Below are positions 35,636 to 47,005 of a stretch of DNA of 64,000 nt, piece after piece (the first letter of the stretch is position 1; every line of letters begins with the position of its first letter). This DNA is from Maratus speciosus. Its lineage: Eukaryota > Arthropoda > Arachnida > Araneae > Salticidae. Location: positions 157,722,012 to 157,786,011 of the forward strand of contig OZ010791.1 in assembly GCA_963932465.1 (NCBI GenBank), written 5' to 3'. The notes under the pieces are model-generated. The model saw only the letters and a program-made list of their open reading frames with translations. It did no database searches and was not told the origin of the DNA. The position numbers and the translations under genes are program-made.

Positions 35636-35675
35636 AATAATAATAATTATAATTATTATTATTATTATTATTATT

Positions 35676-35711
<36 letters not shown>

Positions 35712-35712
35712 A
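35636..35712. repeat. Compound ATT/GTT trinucleotide microsatellite
   Basis: aataat passing into ttattatt and then (gtt)n, about 75 bp in all. Confidence 0.95.
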
Positions 35713-36519
35713 CTATTTAAGTAAAAAAAGTCAAGCTTGACTTTGCCCTTTAAAAGCAATGTAACAACTCTTTCCTGAAGATGGTCATAGTTGATGACCG
35801 AAACTTTGATTGTTATAATTTTATTTTAATGTTTGTTTAGTTTTTAAATTTACACCATTTTGTATACACCATTTAGTAAACTCGAGATTTTTTATTTTCA
35901 CCTTAATATTGAATATAATTTTAATTCAGATTTATTTTAAGAAGACTGTTATTTTATTATTGAAAGATTAAAACATATTAAAGCAATACACAAAATTTTT
36001 AAAGTTTTGTGTATTCTTTAATTAGAATTATACACTTAATAAATTGTTTGTTGCGATGTTAAATAGTGTTATACATTAACATAGTAAAATTGTTAATAAC
36101 TAAGGCCTTTTTTTACAGATTTCATAAAAAATATTTGCGTGTGTGTGACAGCATTGGTGAAATTTTAAAAATATAATAACTTTCTGTTTCCTAATTACAC
36201 TTTCATTGCAGGCATGAACTAAGTACTAGTAGTAAAAAAATCGTCTTCATAAAAATAAAAGAAAATAACGTCCTAATTACAAAACCAATTAATTAAAACA
36301 GTTTTCTCATTTTCAATAAAAGAAAAAATATATTACAAACGTCTGCTGTTTGAATCATTCCCAAAGTGAAATTTAAAAGAAAGTATTACAAAAGCAGTAT
36401 TTTTAGAGAACGCAATTTTTCTTATATTTCTGATATTTTAAATGGGACATTGTTTCCTCTTGTTTCTCCAAAACACTCTGATTGTTAGGTAATTTCTGTG
36501 AGAAATATTTATATACAGT

Positions 36520-36521
<2 letters not shown>

Positions 36522-36565
<44 letters not shown>
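36522..36565. repeat. 44-base poly-T tract
   Basis: Uninterrupted T run, directly upstream of the satellite-like unit at 36572. It could mark the tail of a minus-strand retroposon but no duplication was found. Confidence 0.95.
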
Positions 36566-36568
<3 letters not shown>

Positions 36569-36571
36569 GGA

Positions 36572-36820
36572 GACTATAAGCGTAAAACCTTAAGCATCAA
36601 GGGAAGCTTAGTTATAATAAGTTGAGATAACAACAAACCAACATTTTTATATTCAGGGGGGGGGGGGGGGTTGCTGTTGATAAGAATAAATGACATATTA
36701 TTTTGTCTCGTTTATGAACCATTCTTTAAGTCAATTGTTTAGTAGTCTAGTCTATATAATAATTAAAAGCGTAAACAGTAAACAGATCAAACTATTATGC
36801 AGGGTTCGTACGGGTGGGTA
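36572..36820 (+). repeat. Single ~280-bp satellite unit, isolated copy
   Basis: It matches the array at 43525-45503 in the same orientation: ataataagttgaga, ggttgctgttgataa, ttaagtcaattgtttagtag, taattaaaagcgtaaacagt and agggttcgtacgggtg. A poly-G tract (36656-36670) sits where the array has ggggt. It ends at the acgggt word where the minisatellite begins. Confidence 0.85.
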
Positions 36821-36824
36821 CACG

Positions 36825-37118
36825 ACATTTCGGTCCCGACACTTCGGTCCCGCCATTTCGGTCCCGCCGTTTCGGTCCCGAGACATTTCGGTCCCTGGCC
36901 ATTTCGGTCCCGAGACATTTCGGTCCCGAGACATTTCGGTCCCTGGCCATTTCGGTCCCGAGACATTTCGGTCCCTGGCCATTTCGGTCCCGAGACATTT
37001 CGGTCCCTGGCCATTTCGGTCCCGAGACATTTCGGTCCCTGGCCATTTCGGTCCCCAGCCATTTCGGTCCCTGGCCATTTCGGTCCTTAGCCATTTCGGT
37101 CCCTTGTCATTTCGGTGC
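36825..37118 (+). repeat. CATTTCGGTCCC minisatellite, 19 units
   Basis: Unit CATTTCGGTCCCGAGA or CATTTCGGTCCCTGGC. The ttcg anchor recurs at 36829, 36843, 36857 and 36871 (14-bp spacing), then every 16 bp to 37111. All reading frames stay open because the unit has no stop codon, producing several overlapping spurious frames on both strands. The array matches in inverse the one at 43154-43521. Confidence 0.97.
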
Positions 37119-37179
37119 CCACCACCTTATAACTCGTATTCTAATTGTCGTGGGCCGCCAAACGCTGTAATTTAAACAT

Positions 37180-37355
37180 TATTTGGGACCTTTTTTAATT
37201 TTTTAACACCCCACCCCCCACCCCCCAAATTAAAAAAAAGCTGAATATAACAGTCCGATAAATTTAAACTTTTATAACTCGTGATAATGAAATCACAGCG
37301 AGCTGAAAATTTGTTTGATTGAACAATGTGATATAATTTTACAGGGGACATTGTC
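37180..37355 (-). repeat. Inverse copy of the 153/306-bp unit found at 42400-43130
   Basis: On the minus strand: aatgtcccctgtaaaattat, tttcagctcgctg, cgagttataaaagtttaaat, then a G tract (from ccccaccccccaccccccaa). The same order of words occurs at 43090-43145 and 42480-42720. It flanks the minisatellite on the side opposite the 280-bp unit. Confidence 0.7.
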
Positions 37356-37359
37356 TTTT

Positions 37360-38040
37360 TATTATTATTATTATTTAACAAAATGGATTTTTTAAGCTGT
37401 ATTATTTGTTATTAATATTAGGTATTTTATATATACTATAAACTGCCATAGATGATTTTTTGGTTGTTTTCATACGTTTTTTAGAACCTTTAAATTATCA
37501 TCATTAATTAAATAATTTAAAAAACTGTTCTTATTTTTTCTCCTTCTTACAACTAGATTAATAATAAATGTCTTCAATAATTCAATTGGACACTTATAAG
37601 CTATTGTAGGTAAATATTTCCTCAAATCATTCTTCTACATCCTCTCCTTTAATAATTCAGAAATGAGATATATTTATTGAAGCAAAAATATTTAATTTTT
37701 CTTATTACTTTTATAATACAAAGTTATAATTTTGTTTTCATAAGTTACTTTACCATTATAAACATTGGGAAAACAATAGTGATTTGGTAATTAGGTGTGC
37801 CAGGAAAAATATTTTGTTGTCAGAAAACTCCACCCACCGCTTCATTTTTTTAAAAAATAATTATTGATTGCATTTTTAACAGTCTTCTCACCCATTGCAG
37901 ACGATTTTTGTGAACTAATTTTATTGAAACTGGGCCTATTTCTTTGTAATAAGATGATTATTTTTTTATTTTATGTAATAGTGTAAGTATTATTTTAATT
38001 AATTTTATTTCCAATTTTTAACTGACAAAACTAAGGTTTT
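37360..38040. other. AT-rich DNA without recognisable features
   Basis: No gene, RNA or bounded element seen. Confidence 0.5.
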
Positions 38041-38041
38041 T

Positions 38042-38410
38042 AGGTGCGTTCGTAATTATATAAATACGTAGCACCTATAGCCGTCGTTCAGTCCGTCCGT
38101 CTGCCCGTCTGTCTCCGCATATAACAGAGCAAAAACAACCCAACCGAATGGTCTGAAATTTTAAATATATGATTGTTGCATAATTTTGTCGAGCCATTTC
38201 AAATTTTATGAACATCGGCGTATAGTTTAATTACAGAGACAGTCAAAAGTTTTGCGTTACATTACGGGGAATGGGAAAAAATTATTGCAAGTGCATTTTA
38301 ATGATGTCACAGGCTATGCACTCATGAAGTGCAAAAAAAAAAATATATACATTCAGTACAATATGGGGTGCAAAAATAATTATAAAACGAGTTATAGTAC
38401 GAACGCACCT
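38042..38410 (+). repeat. Dispersed repeat with AGGTGCGTTCGTA ends, copy 2
   Basis: Inverted ends AGGTGCGTTCGTA and TACGAACGCACCT. The interior matches 28041-28498 in inverse: cgtagcacctatagc, gtccgtccgtctgcc and ataattttgtcgagccattt. Matching continues about 30 bp beyond the right end (catttgccacgtttg, caatttcc). Confidence 0.72.
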
Positions 38411-38419
38411 CATTTGCCA

Positions 38420-39560
38420 CGTTTGACGAGCAATTTCCAACTTGTTTGTATTTGTCGTTTATTTATTGATTTTTAATATTACCCTTTTCCTCCCACTTTC
38501 CCAGAAAAAAAATTAATAATTTTTTATTTTAGTTTTATTATTAATTATATTAATAGTTTTAAATTTCGGTGACTTTAAATATAAAATAAATAAACATGTA
38601 AAAGATAAATTTCAGTTTATAACTACTATATGATAAATTGAATATAAAATGTATTATGTATTGAGTTTATTTTAAAGTAAAAAAATGTAATGTATATTAA
38701 TAATGTTATTAATTTAATAAATTAAGGATACATTAAATAAAAAATATATTTAATAAAATATTAATTTAATTTTTATACTAAAATTCCTAACTTTTTTGAG
38801 AATTAATTAATAGCAATTATTAGTAGCAATTATTAATAGCACTTAAAGTTTTTATTCAAAAGTTTTAATTTATAATTTCCAAAAAATAATATAGGAATTT
38901 TTTGAAGAATCAGAGTCAAAAACATAAAGTCTAAGTAATAATTAATTAATTAAACATAATAATAATAATAATAATAATAGTAATAATAATAATGCAACAT
39001 TGTACAAATACGTAAAAAAACCTTTTAACAGTGTTAGGTGATATTATGCAGATTTTAATTTTTTAAGTACAGTTATAATTTACAATTCGCAAAAAGTAAG
39101 AAATTATTAATTAATTATAATTAAAGAGCCAAAATAATATTATAAGCTAACTAATAAATGAATAAACAACATGTTTATCTTCAGAACCCTTATCACTTTT
39201 ATACATCCTAATGAAGTTAATAACGTTATAATAACCGAAAATTAAAAATATATACATTTGCATTTACCCTATAAAAACTATTATATAGTTCATGTAATAG
39301 TTTTTAAACAAGCAATTGATAAATTAGTTATCTAAACAATTAATAATTAAAATAATTTTGAATTGATAAATACGTTTAATAAAAACAATTCAATTTTTGA
39401 ATTTTTTTTTTACTTAACAATATAACTATGAGTGTTTTCAACTTGTCGCGCAAGTTAAATTCATGCTGTATCAAATTTATTGCAAACTAACGGCAAACAA
39501 GTAATCAAAAATACTACTGCAAACTACTGCAAAGTAGTAATCTTTCCATATCACACTATA
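38420..39560. other. Very AT-rich DNA
   Basis: Contains an (aat)n microsatellite at 38958-38995 and otherwise A/T-rich sequence with no recognisable feature. Confidence 0.55.
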
Positions 39561-39563
39561 AGT

Positions 39564-39632
39564 TTAACCCCTTCGAAGGGGCCAATAGACCTGATCAGGT
39601 CTATTGATGCGAAAGCGCCGTCAGAAGGCGCA
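39564..39632. repeat. Three consecutive hairpins after TTAA
   Basis: TTAA (39564-39567) is followed by the perfect palindrome CCCCTTCGAAGGGG (39568-39581), then the perfect 24-bp palindrome CAATAGACCTGATCAGG plus TCTATTG (39583-39606), then gcgccgtcagaaggcgc (39616-39632, 6-bp stem). TTAA followed by CCC hints at the left end of a piggyBac-type element; the right end was not found. Confidence 0.75.
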
Positions 39633-40187
39633 TGCATAGGTTTTATCACCATAAACAAGTTTAGGTAATATTTGTACTTTTCATTTCGAGCATTTTTTGG
39701 TATTTAATAAGTATAGCGTTTAGAAAAAATGGTGCCTACCGAATAAAATTTCTGCGTATGTGCTGATTCTCATTGTTGTTGAGTCTCTCAACAGAGAGAT
39801 TTTTTGCTTTCGCGAATTAAAGACAGTCTTGCCATCAGTTTCACAACAAACTACTCATGCAAGTGGGTGACGGTATACCTTGCGGGAGATTTGCTGCGAA
39901 TTTCTCAATTCAAATTTGTCACGGCAAGATAATACAGAAAAAATCAAACTTTCTGCTAATGTTCATGCTATTTGGGTTACCTCAAAAATTTCCATGGGGA
40001 GCGCGGCGGATCGCATGAACGGCTCATGCGATTGACACTTATGTGAAATCATTATCCAATATCTATTACAGCACAAATTCTTAATTCAATGGCAAGAAAT
40101 TAAACATGAAAATTGCTGTTTTACACTTAACCACTTGGCACTAGCTTTATTGTAGGCAAATGTTATGCAATATGAAACTTGATTTAA

Positions 40188-40393
40188 CCCATTCGCTGTC
40201 AAAACTAAGAATTTTCAAATTTTTTGTTGAAGGTCGTTTGCCATCACAAATTCAGAAAGATAAATTTCTCTTTACTAATACAGCGAAATTTCTGCCAATA
40301 AATGAGGCATTTTTTTTTAAATTCTAAAATAGTGGTAACAAAGTAATCAATAAATTAAAGCCACGAGTATACTCGTGAATGACAGAGAATGGG
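40188..40393. mobile_element. 206-bp TTAA-flanked MITE
   Basis: Perfect TTAA on both sides (40184-40187 and 40394-40397). Ends CCCATTCGCTGTCA and, complemented, CCCATTCTCTGTCA (13 of 14 match). The CCC start next to TTAA is typical of piggyBac-type elements. A subterminal palindrome cacgagtatactcgtg lies near the right end. No coding capacity. Confidence 0.88.
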
Positions 40394-40599
40394 TTAATTA
40401 AATTTAACTCTTCAGTATGCGCTCAGATTTTTACATCATAAGTTAATCTTTTTCACTGGTAAATATTAATGTAACTTGAATGTATTATTAGTTGCAGTTA
40501 TAGAGATTGGCCTTATATTTTTTATCCATGCTTTTTTTTTTTTAAATTAAGAAATTAAATAAGGATATACCTAAATTCTTAAAGTTACTCGAAATACTT

Positions 40600-41160
40600 C
40601 TATCATATATACACAGTCAAGACAAGATTCCAAGGACTGGTAAAAAGCTCCATTTTAGACAGGCTTCCATGTAAAGAAGTGTAATTAATTATACTTCTAA
40701 GATACACTACCTCAATAAGATCTATTGTTCGTTTCGCAGGGATTCTGAAACTCTTCCGTTTGAGACAGGATTCCATTATAGAAAGATTCCGCTTTCACAG
40801 GTTTCACTATGCTTCACTAAAGAAGGGTGAAAATCCCCTTTTCAGACAGGTTTTCAGCAAATTTAATTGTATCGCAATTCATATTAAGACCATGTAACGC
40901 TTACGTTAAAGACAGGATTCTGTTATAGACAATTACTATTTTGACAAGTTTTATTCTATTCATACGATATAAATAAGTATATTTATATAAATACACAAAA
41001 CTTTTAAAAATGGAACCTGCCTATAACGGAGTTCTGTCTTAAACATAAATGTTCCATAGTGCTACGGAAAAGAATACTATACAAATACACCAAATAACAC
41101 GGAAACTTGTGTAAAACGGAATTTTTCACCAATATTTACAATTTCATCTTGACAGGTTTT
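40600..41160. repeat. Region of degenerate gacaggattcc repeats
   Basis: The word gacagg(a/t)ttc(c/t) recurs at about 40657, 40769, 40842 and 40910, with ttatagac-like followers, and appears inverted as ggaacctgcctataacgg at about 41011. This pattern of repeated subterminal motifs is reminiscent of pogo/Tigger ends, but no clear boundaries were found. Confidence 0.4.
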
Positions 41161-41204
41161 ACATATATATATATATAACATGAAGGGAAAATTCTGGACC
41201 CTCC

Positions 41205-41243
41205 CCCCCCCCCCCCCGAAACGAAATCCTGGCTACGCCACTG
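41205..41243 (-). mobile_element. hAT-like terminus (CAGTGGCGTAGCCAGG), fragment
   Basis: On the minus strand it reads CAGTGGCGTAGCCAGGATTT, continuing cgtttcggggg. CAGTGGCGTAGCCAG is a common animal hAT terminus. The G/C tract beside it is expanded. The other end was not identified. Confidence 0.5.
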
Positions 41244-41841
41244 CATGTCGTCCCGGTTTTTTTAAGCCATTAAAGATGAAAAATGCCGTGTGTCCACAAA
41301 AAAGCGCCGGCTGACTAGAACAAAGAGAGCGCGAGTAGAATAATTCTTCTATCTGGATCTTTATTTAGCATAATCAAATGGGGGAAGCCAGGACATCTAC
41401 ACTTGACATATATTTATATGTATAATATTCTTTTGAATGAATAACATATAGATATCAAGAAAAGCCAAATATGTATTCTAAATTTCCAAATTTCTTCATT
41501 GTGATATATTTATAAAATTTCTTAATTTAAAATGAAATTTTACGTAAAAGTGATTCACTATACATTATTATTTTGAGATTTTATGTTATTTTTTTTGTAT
41601 TTTCATTTTTATTTTTTATTTGTCATATTAAAACATGTAGGCTGCTTTAATTCTAAGTATATAAGTCAAATAAATAACAAAGAAATATTTGAAATACAGA
41701 ATTAATTTTAAATACGAAAAGAATATTTTATGACAATAGAAATTTTAAAATTTTGATTTATGTTTATTGTGCTCGTAGTTTTTTAATGTAATAAGCATAT
41801 AAAAGTCTTAAATATATTAAAAAGGATTTGTAATTGTTGCA

Positions 41842-41919
41842 AACCACTTCACCGTCGACAGGTATGGGGAAAAAATGCTTTTATCCCCGAGTTATCTCGG
41901 GGCAAACGGTGAAGTGGTT
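41842..41919. mobile_element. 78-bp hairpin element
   Basis: Perfect 14-bp inverted ends AACCACTTCACCGT and ACGGTGAAGTGGTT enclose a second hairpin (CCCCGAG at 41885-41891 with CTCGGGG at 41897-41903). Flanks gca/caa give no clear duplication. Confidence 0.7.
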
Positions 41920-42399
41920 CAAAATTAAAAATATTTTTAAACTTGTCATTCGACACCGGTAGAAATAGCGGTAATATTATTGTTACATGTAAAAAGATTA
42001 ATGCAAACTTTTAAATAGTTTTTCAAAAAATAGTAAATTAAAATAACTATTAAAATAAAATAGAAAGTTCTAGTCTGTTCCGGTGCAGAATTTAAAAAAT
42101 AATGTGTCTTTATCACAATTCCATGTTAAGAACCCCCTTTTTAAAAAATATGTAAAATGCAATACATTTAAAATTGATGCGCCGTTAAATAATAGGATAA
42201 AATAAAGATTTGTAAAAATATTTGCAGATTTTTTCATTATTAATCACATAGTGTGCAAATTATATTACAATTGAATATGTGCATTTTGGCATGGGCATTT
42301 GCATATGAAAATTAAAGCTCGACTTATAAATATTTTTAAATTGTCTGGACTTTATATTTATGATAGACTAAAATATGAGGAGCTTCTATAAAGAATCCA

Positions 42400-43130
42400 C
42401 AGAACTCTCCCTTCCCCCACTCCTGAAAACGATTACTTCTACCATATAAAATTTGCATGGGGTGCTACAATTTGATTGCGAGTTATAAGTGTTTGCGGTT
42501 TTCGGGCCCTTATACTCGGTTATACTAAAATTTCAAGGGTTCAGTTAAAAAATCTTATAATGTACCTCCTTTTTTAAAGATTACGTTTACCGTACAAAAT
42601 ATGAATGTGATTACGATAATTACAGAGAGAGTTATAAATGTTTTAATTTATCAGAACCTTATACATAAGATACACTAAAATATATAAAAAGTCAACAGAG
42701 CCCCGCCCCCCCCCCCCCCCCCCTGCCTTATAAAACGATTATGATTATCATAGGAAATTTGTGTGGGCTGCGACAATTTTGATCTGTGTTATAAGTGTTT
42801 GCGTTTTCGAGTCCTTATATTCGAGTTATACTAAAATTTAGGGAGTTCAGTTAAAAAATTTGATAATGTCCCTCCTTTTATAAAGATTACGTTTACCATA
42901 GAAAATATGAGTGTTTTGCGATAATTATAGATTGAGTTATAAATGTCTTAATTTATCAGACCCTTATACTTATGATACACTAAAATATAGAAAATGTCAA
43001 TCCCCCCCCCCCTTGTTTTTTAAAATGATTACCATACGAAATTTGTGTGTGTTTACTAAAATTTTAAGGCCTTTATTTAAAAAACTCTACAATGTCCCCT
43101 ATAAAATTGTCACCTATTTCAAGTGCACAA
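42400..43130 (+). repeat. 306-bp tandem repeat built of two ~153-bp halves, about 2.4 copies
   Basis: The word ttacgtttacc recurs at 42581 and 42887 (306 bp). Each unit has two related halves containing gagttataartgttt, ccttatac and atacactaaaat/atactaaaatt. A poly-C tract follows every second half (42703-42723, 43002-43012). The array runs into the minisatellite at 43154. Confidence 0.85.
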
Positions 43131-43153
43131 AATTTCAGCTTGCTGGAGAAGTA

Positions 43154-43521
43154 TCTCGGGACCGAAATGTCTTGGGACCGAATTGTCTTGGGACCGAATT
43201 GTCTCGGGACCGAAATATCTTGGGACCGAAATGTCTCGGGACCCAAATGTCTTGTGACCGAATTGTCTCGGGACCGAAATGTCTTGGGACCGAAATGTCT
43301 CGGGACCGAAATGTCTTGGGACCGAATTGTCTCGGGACCGAAATGTCTCGGGACCGAATTGTCTCGGGACCGAAATGTCTTGGGACTGAAATGTCTCGGG
43401 ACCGAAATGTCTTGAGACCGAAATGTCTCGGGACCGAAGTGTCTTGGGACCGAAATGTCTTGGGACCGAAACGGCGGGACCGAAAAGGCGGGATCGAAGT
43501 GTCGGGACCGAAACGTCCTGC
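43154..43521 (-). repeat. CATTTCGGTCCC minisatellite, inverse copy, ~23 units
   Basis: Plus-strand unit GGGACCGAAATGTCTC or GGGACCGAAATGTCTT, 16 bp. The last four units, next to the CCCGTACGGG word at 43524-43533, are 14 bp long, mirroring the short units of the 36825 array. A 241-codon plus-strand frame and two ~160-codon minus-strand frames across it are spurious. Confidence 0.97.
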
Positions 43522-43524
43522 TTC

Positions 43525-45503
43525 CCGTACGGGTAGTTACTTTGGAATACCAAACTTTCATAAAAAGAATGTTCTATTTTATCGCAGAATCTTGCCATTA
43601 AATAAAGAAAAAAGTTACTTAATTATGATAAGTTGAGATTATAACAAACAAAATATTTTGCTATTCAGGGAAGGTGTGTTGATAACCATGCACGACAAAT
43701 TATTTTATCTCGTTTATGTAGCATGCCTTCAGTCGATTGTTTAGTAGTCTAGCCTACATAATAATTAAAAGCGTAAATAATAATTAGATCAAACTGTTAT
43801 TCAATGTTCGTACGGGTTGAATACCAGACTTTCATAAGAGAAATCTTTGTCTTATTTTGTAGCATATTCATGAAATTAACTTACCGAAAAAGTTACTTAA
43901 TTATGATAAGTTGAGATTATAACAAACTAACATTTTTACATTCAGGGGTGGTTGCTGTTGATAATAATACATGACATATTATTTTTTCTCCTTTATGAGG
44001 CATGCTTTAAGTCAATTGTTTAGTAGTCTAGTCTATATAATGATTAAAAGCGTAAATTGTAAATAGATCAAAATGTTATTCAGAGTTCGTATGGGTGCTT
44101 ACTTTTGAATACCAGACTTTCATAAAAGAAATATTGTCTTATTTATCATAGAATCCCGCATATAAATAAAGGAAAACGTTAATTACGATGTTGAGATTAT
44201 AGTAACAAACTAAACATTTTTATATTAAAGGGATGTTGTTGCTGGATGCATGAGATACTGTTTTGTCTCGTTTATGAGGCGTGCTTTAAGTCGATTGTTT
44301 GGCAGTTTAGTCTGTATAATAATTAAAAGCGTAAATAGCAATTAGATCGAACTGTTATTCAGGGTTCGAGCGGGTGCTTAATTTTGAATACCAGATTTTC
44401 ATTAAAAAAAATCTTTGTCTTATTTTATAGCATATTCATGAAATTAACTAAATATAATAATTAAAAGCGTAAACAGTAAACAGATCAGACTGTTATCCAG
44501 GGTTCGTACGAGTGGTTACTTCTGAATACCAAACTTTCATATAAAAAAAAATAATAATAATAAAAATCTTTGTCCTGTTTTATCGCAGAATCTTGCCATT
44601 AAATAAAGGAAAAAGTTACTTAATTATGATAAGTTTAAATTATAACAAACTAGCATTTTTACATTCAGCGATAGTTGCTGCTGATAAGCATACATGACAT
44701 ATATTTTTTTTTTTTTTCTCGTTTATGAGGCATGCTTCAAGTCAATTGTTTAGTAGTCTAGTCTATGTAATACTTAAAAGCGTAAATAGTAAATAGATCA
44801 AAATGTTATTCAGATTTCGTACGGGTGCTAACTTTTGGATACCAGACTTTCCTTTGAATACTAGACTTTCATAAAAGAAATCTCTGTCGTATTTTATCGC
44901 AAAATCTTGCAATTAAATAACAGAAAAAATTACTTAATTATGATAAGTTGAGATTATAACAAACTAAACATTTTGTATTAAAGGGATGCTGTTGCTGCAT
45001 GCATGAGATATCATTTTGACTCGTTTAGGCGGCGTGCTTTAAGTCGATTGTTTGGAAGCCTAGTCTGTACAATAATTAAAAGCATAAATAGTAATTAGAT
45101 CGAACTGTTATTCAGGGTTCGCACAGGTGCTTTCTTTTGAATAACAGACTTTCGTAAAAGAAATATTTGTCTTATTTATCACAGAATCCTGCATTTAAAT
45201 AAAGAAAAAAGATAATTATGATGTTGAGATTATAACAAACTAAGCATTTTTATATTCAGGGAGGTTGCTGAGATATTATTATGCATGACATATTATTTTG
45301 TCTCGTTTATGAGGCGTGCTTTAAGTCAATTGTTTAGTAAGTATAGTCTATATTATAATTAAAAGCGTAAATAGTAGTTAGATAGATCAAAATATTGTTC
45401 AGGGTTCGTATTGGTGCTTACTTTAAAATACGAGACTTTCATAAAAGAAATTTTTGTCTTATTTTATCGCAGAATCTCGCAATTAAATAATAGAAAAAAG
45501 TTA
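43525..45503 (+). repeat. ~280-bp satellite array, about 7 units
   Basis: The word gttcg(t)acgggt recurs at 43806, 44085, 44364, 44502, 44815, 45117 and 45404. Spacings are 279, 279, 138, 313, 302 and 287 bp, so one unit is cut to half. The consensus contains gaataccagactttcataaa, cgcagaatcttgc, gataagttgagattataaca, gtcaattgtttagtagtcta and ataattaaaagcgtaaatag. Units are about 85-90% alike by eye. Confidence 0.92.
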
Positions 45504-45639
45504 TTAAAATACTGCCATTCAAAAGTAAGCCACCGCTTGAACCTTGTGATTTAAATAAAATACTAATCTTGATTACTCAATTCGTTATATGTTTAATTAT
45601 TGTTTCCCTGTGTCTATGTTAGTTAAAAGTGGTAAAATA

Positions 45640-47005
45640 TGTCAAACGTATAATGTTTTCATACTTTTCAATGCAAACAAAATATGTATGGTAAAAAATG
45701 ATAATTACAATAATTTCAGTAGAAATATCATAATTTTGAAATTTTATATTCAGATTTGCTTTTTGGAATCTGTTTTTGAATACCGAAAGACCCAAACATG
45801 TAAATTAAAAAATAAATACTTATTAGTTTGTCATGTTTATTTGCAGGCTTAATAGCTCATCTTTAAGGAACTGAGTTTAACTGCGATAGAGCAGATGCTG
45901 CTTTTATAATTAAAACGTATAATTATTTTCACACTTTTTAATGGCTACAAAATCCGTATGATAAAAAAATATATCAATTAAAATAATTTCAGTAGAAATA
46001 TCATAATTTTGAAGTTTTATTCACAGATTTGCGTTTTGGGATCTGTTTTTGAATACTGAAAGACTCAAATATTTAAAATAAAATAATAAATACTGATTAG
46101 TTTGCCATGTTTATTTTCAGGCTTACTATCTCATCATTAAAAATTTGAGTTTAACTGCGACATAGCATATGCTGTTTTTATAATTAAAACGTATAATGTT
46201 TTCATACTTTTTAATGCCTATTGAATGTGTATGGTAAAATAAATATTAATTACTATAATTTCAGTAGAAATATCACAATTTTGAAGTTTTATACCCATAT
46301 TTGCTAGTTGGAATCAGTTTGTGAATACCGAAAGACCCAATTACTTAAAATAAAAAAATAAATACTGATTAGTTCGTCATGTTTATTTGCAGGCTTGATA
46401 CCTCATCTTTAGAGAATTGAGTTTAACCGTGATAGAGCATATGATGCTTTTATAACTAAAAAGTATAATGTTTTCATACCTTTCTAATGCCTATAGAATA
46501 TGTATGGTAAAATAAATATTAATTACAATAATTTCAGTAGAAATATCACAATTTTGAAGTTTTATACCCATATTTACTATTTGGAATGAGTTTGTGAATA
46601 CCGAAAGACCCAGTTATTTAAAATAAAAAATAAATACTGATTAGTTCGTCATGTTTAGTTACAGGCTTAATACCTCATATTTAGAGATTTGAGTTTAACC
46701 GCAATAGAGCATATGCTGCTTTTATAATTAAAACGTATAATTGTTTTCACACTTTTTTAATGGCTACAGAATCTGTATGGTAAAAAAAATATCAATTACA
46801 ATAATTTCAGTAGAAATATCATAATTTGAAAGTTTTATACCCAGATTTGTTTTTTGGAATCTCTTTTTGAATACAGAAAGACTCAAACACTTAAAATTAA
46901 AAATAAATACTGATTAGTTTGCCATGTTTATTTGCAGGCTTAATACTTCATCTTTAGAGAATCGAGTTTAACTGCGATAGAGCATATGCTGCTTTCATAA
47001 TTAAA
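45640..47005 (+). repeat. 273-bp satellite array, 5 units
   Basis: The word aatttcagtagaaatatca recurs at 45712, 45985, 46257, 46530 and 46803 (273, 272, 273, 273 bp). Units share gaataccgaaagaccca, catgtttatttgcaggctta, gagtttaactgcgatagagc and attaaaacgtataatg. Unlike the preceding 280-bp satellite in sequence, but similar in length. Confidence 0.95.

Noticed and set aside
36690..37175. 161-codon plus-strand frame and several overlapping ones on both strands
   Set aside because: Same minisatellite effect. Several overlapping frames being open at once shows it is not selection for protein.
42911..43636. 241-codon plus-strand frame, and ~160-codon minus-strand frames across the same place
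   Set aside because: All run through the 16-bp minisatellite, whose unit lacks stop codons in any frame. The peptide is a 16-residue cycle of no known fold.
43525..47005. CRISPR array
   Set aside because: Units of 273-280 bp are repeated throughout, without short constant repeats and unique spacers, and the context is animal DNA.
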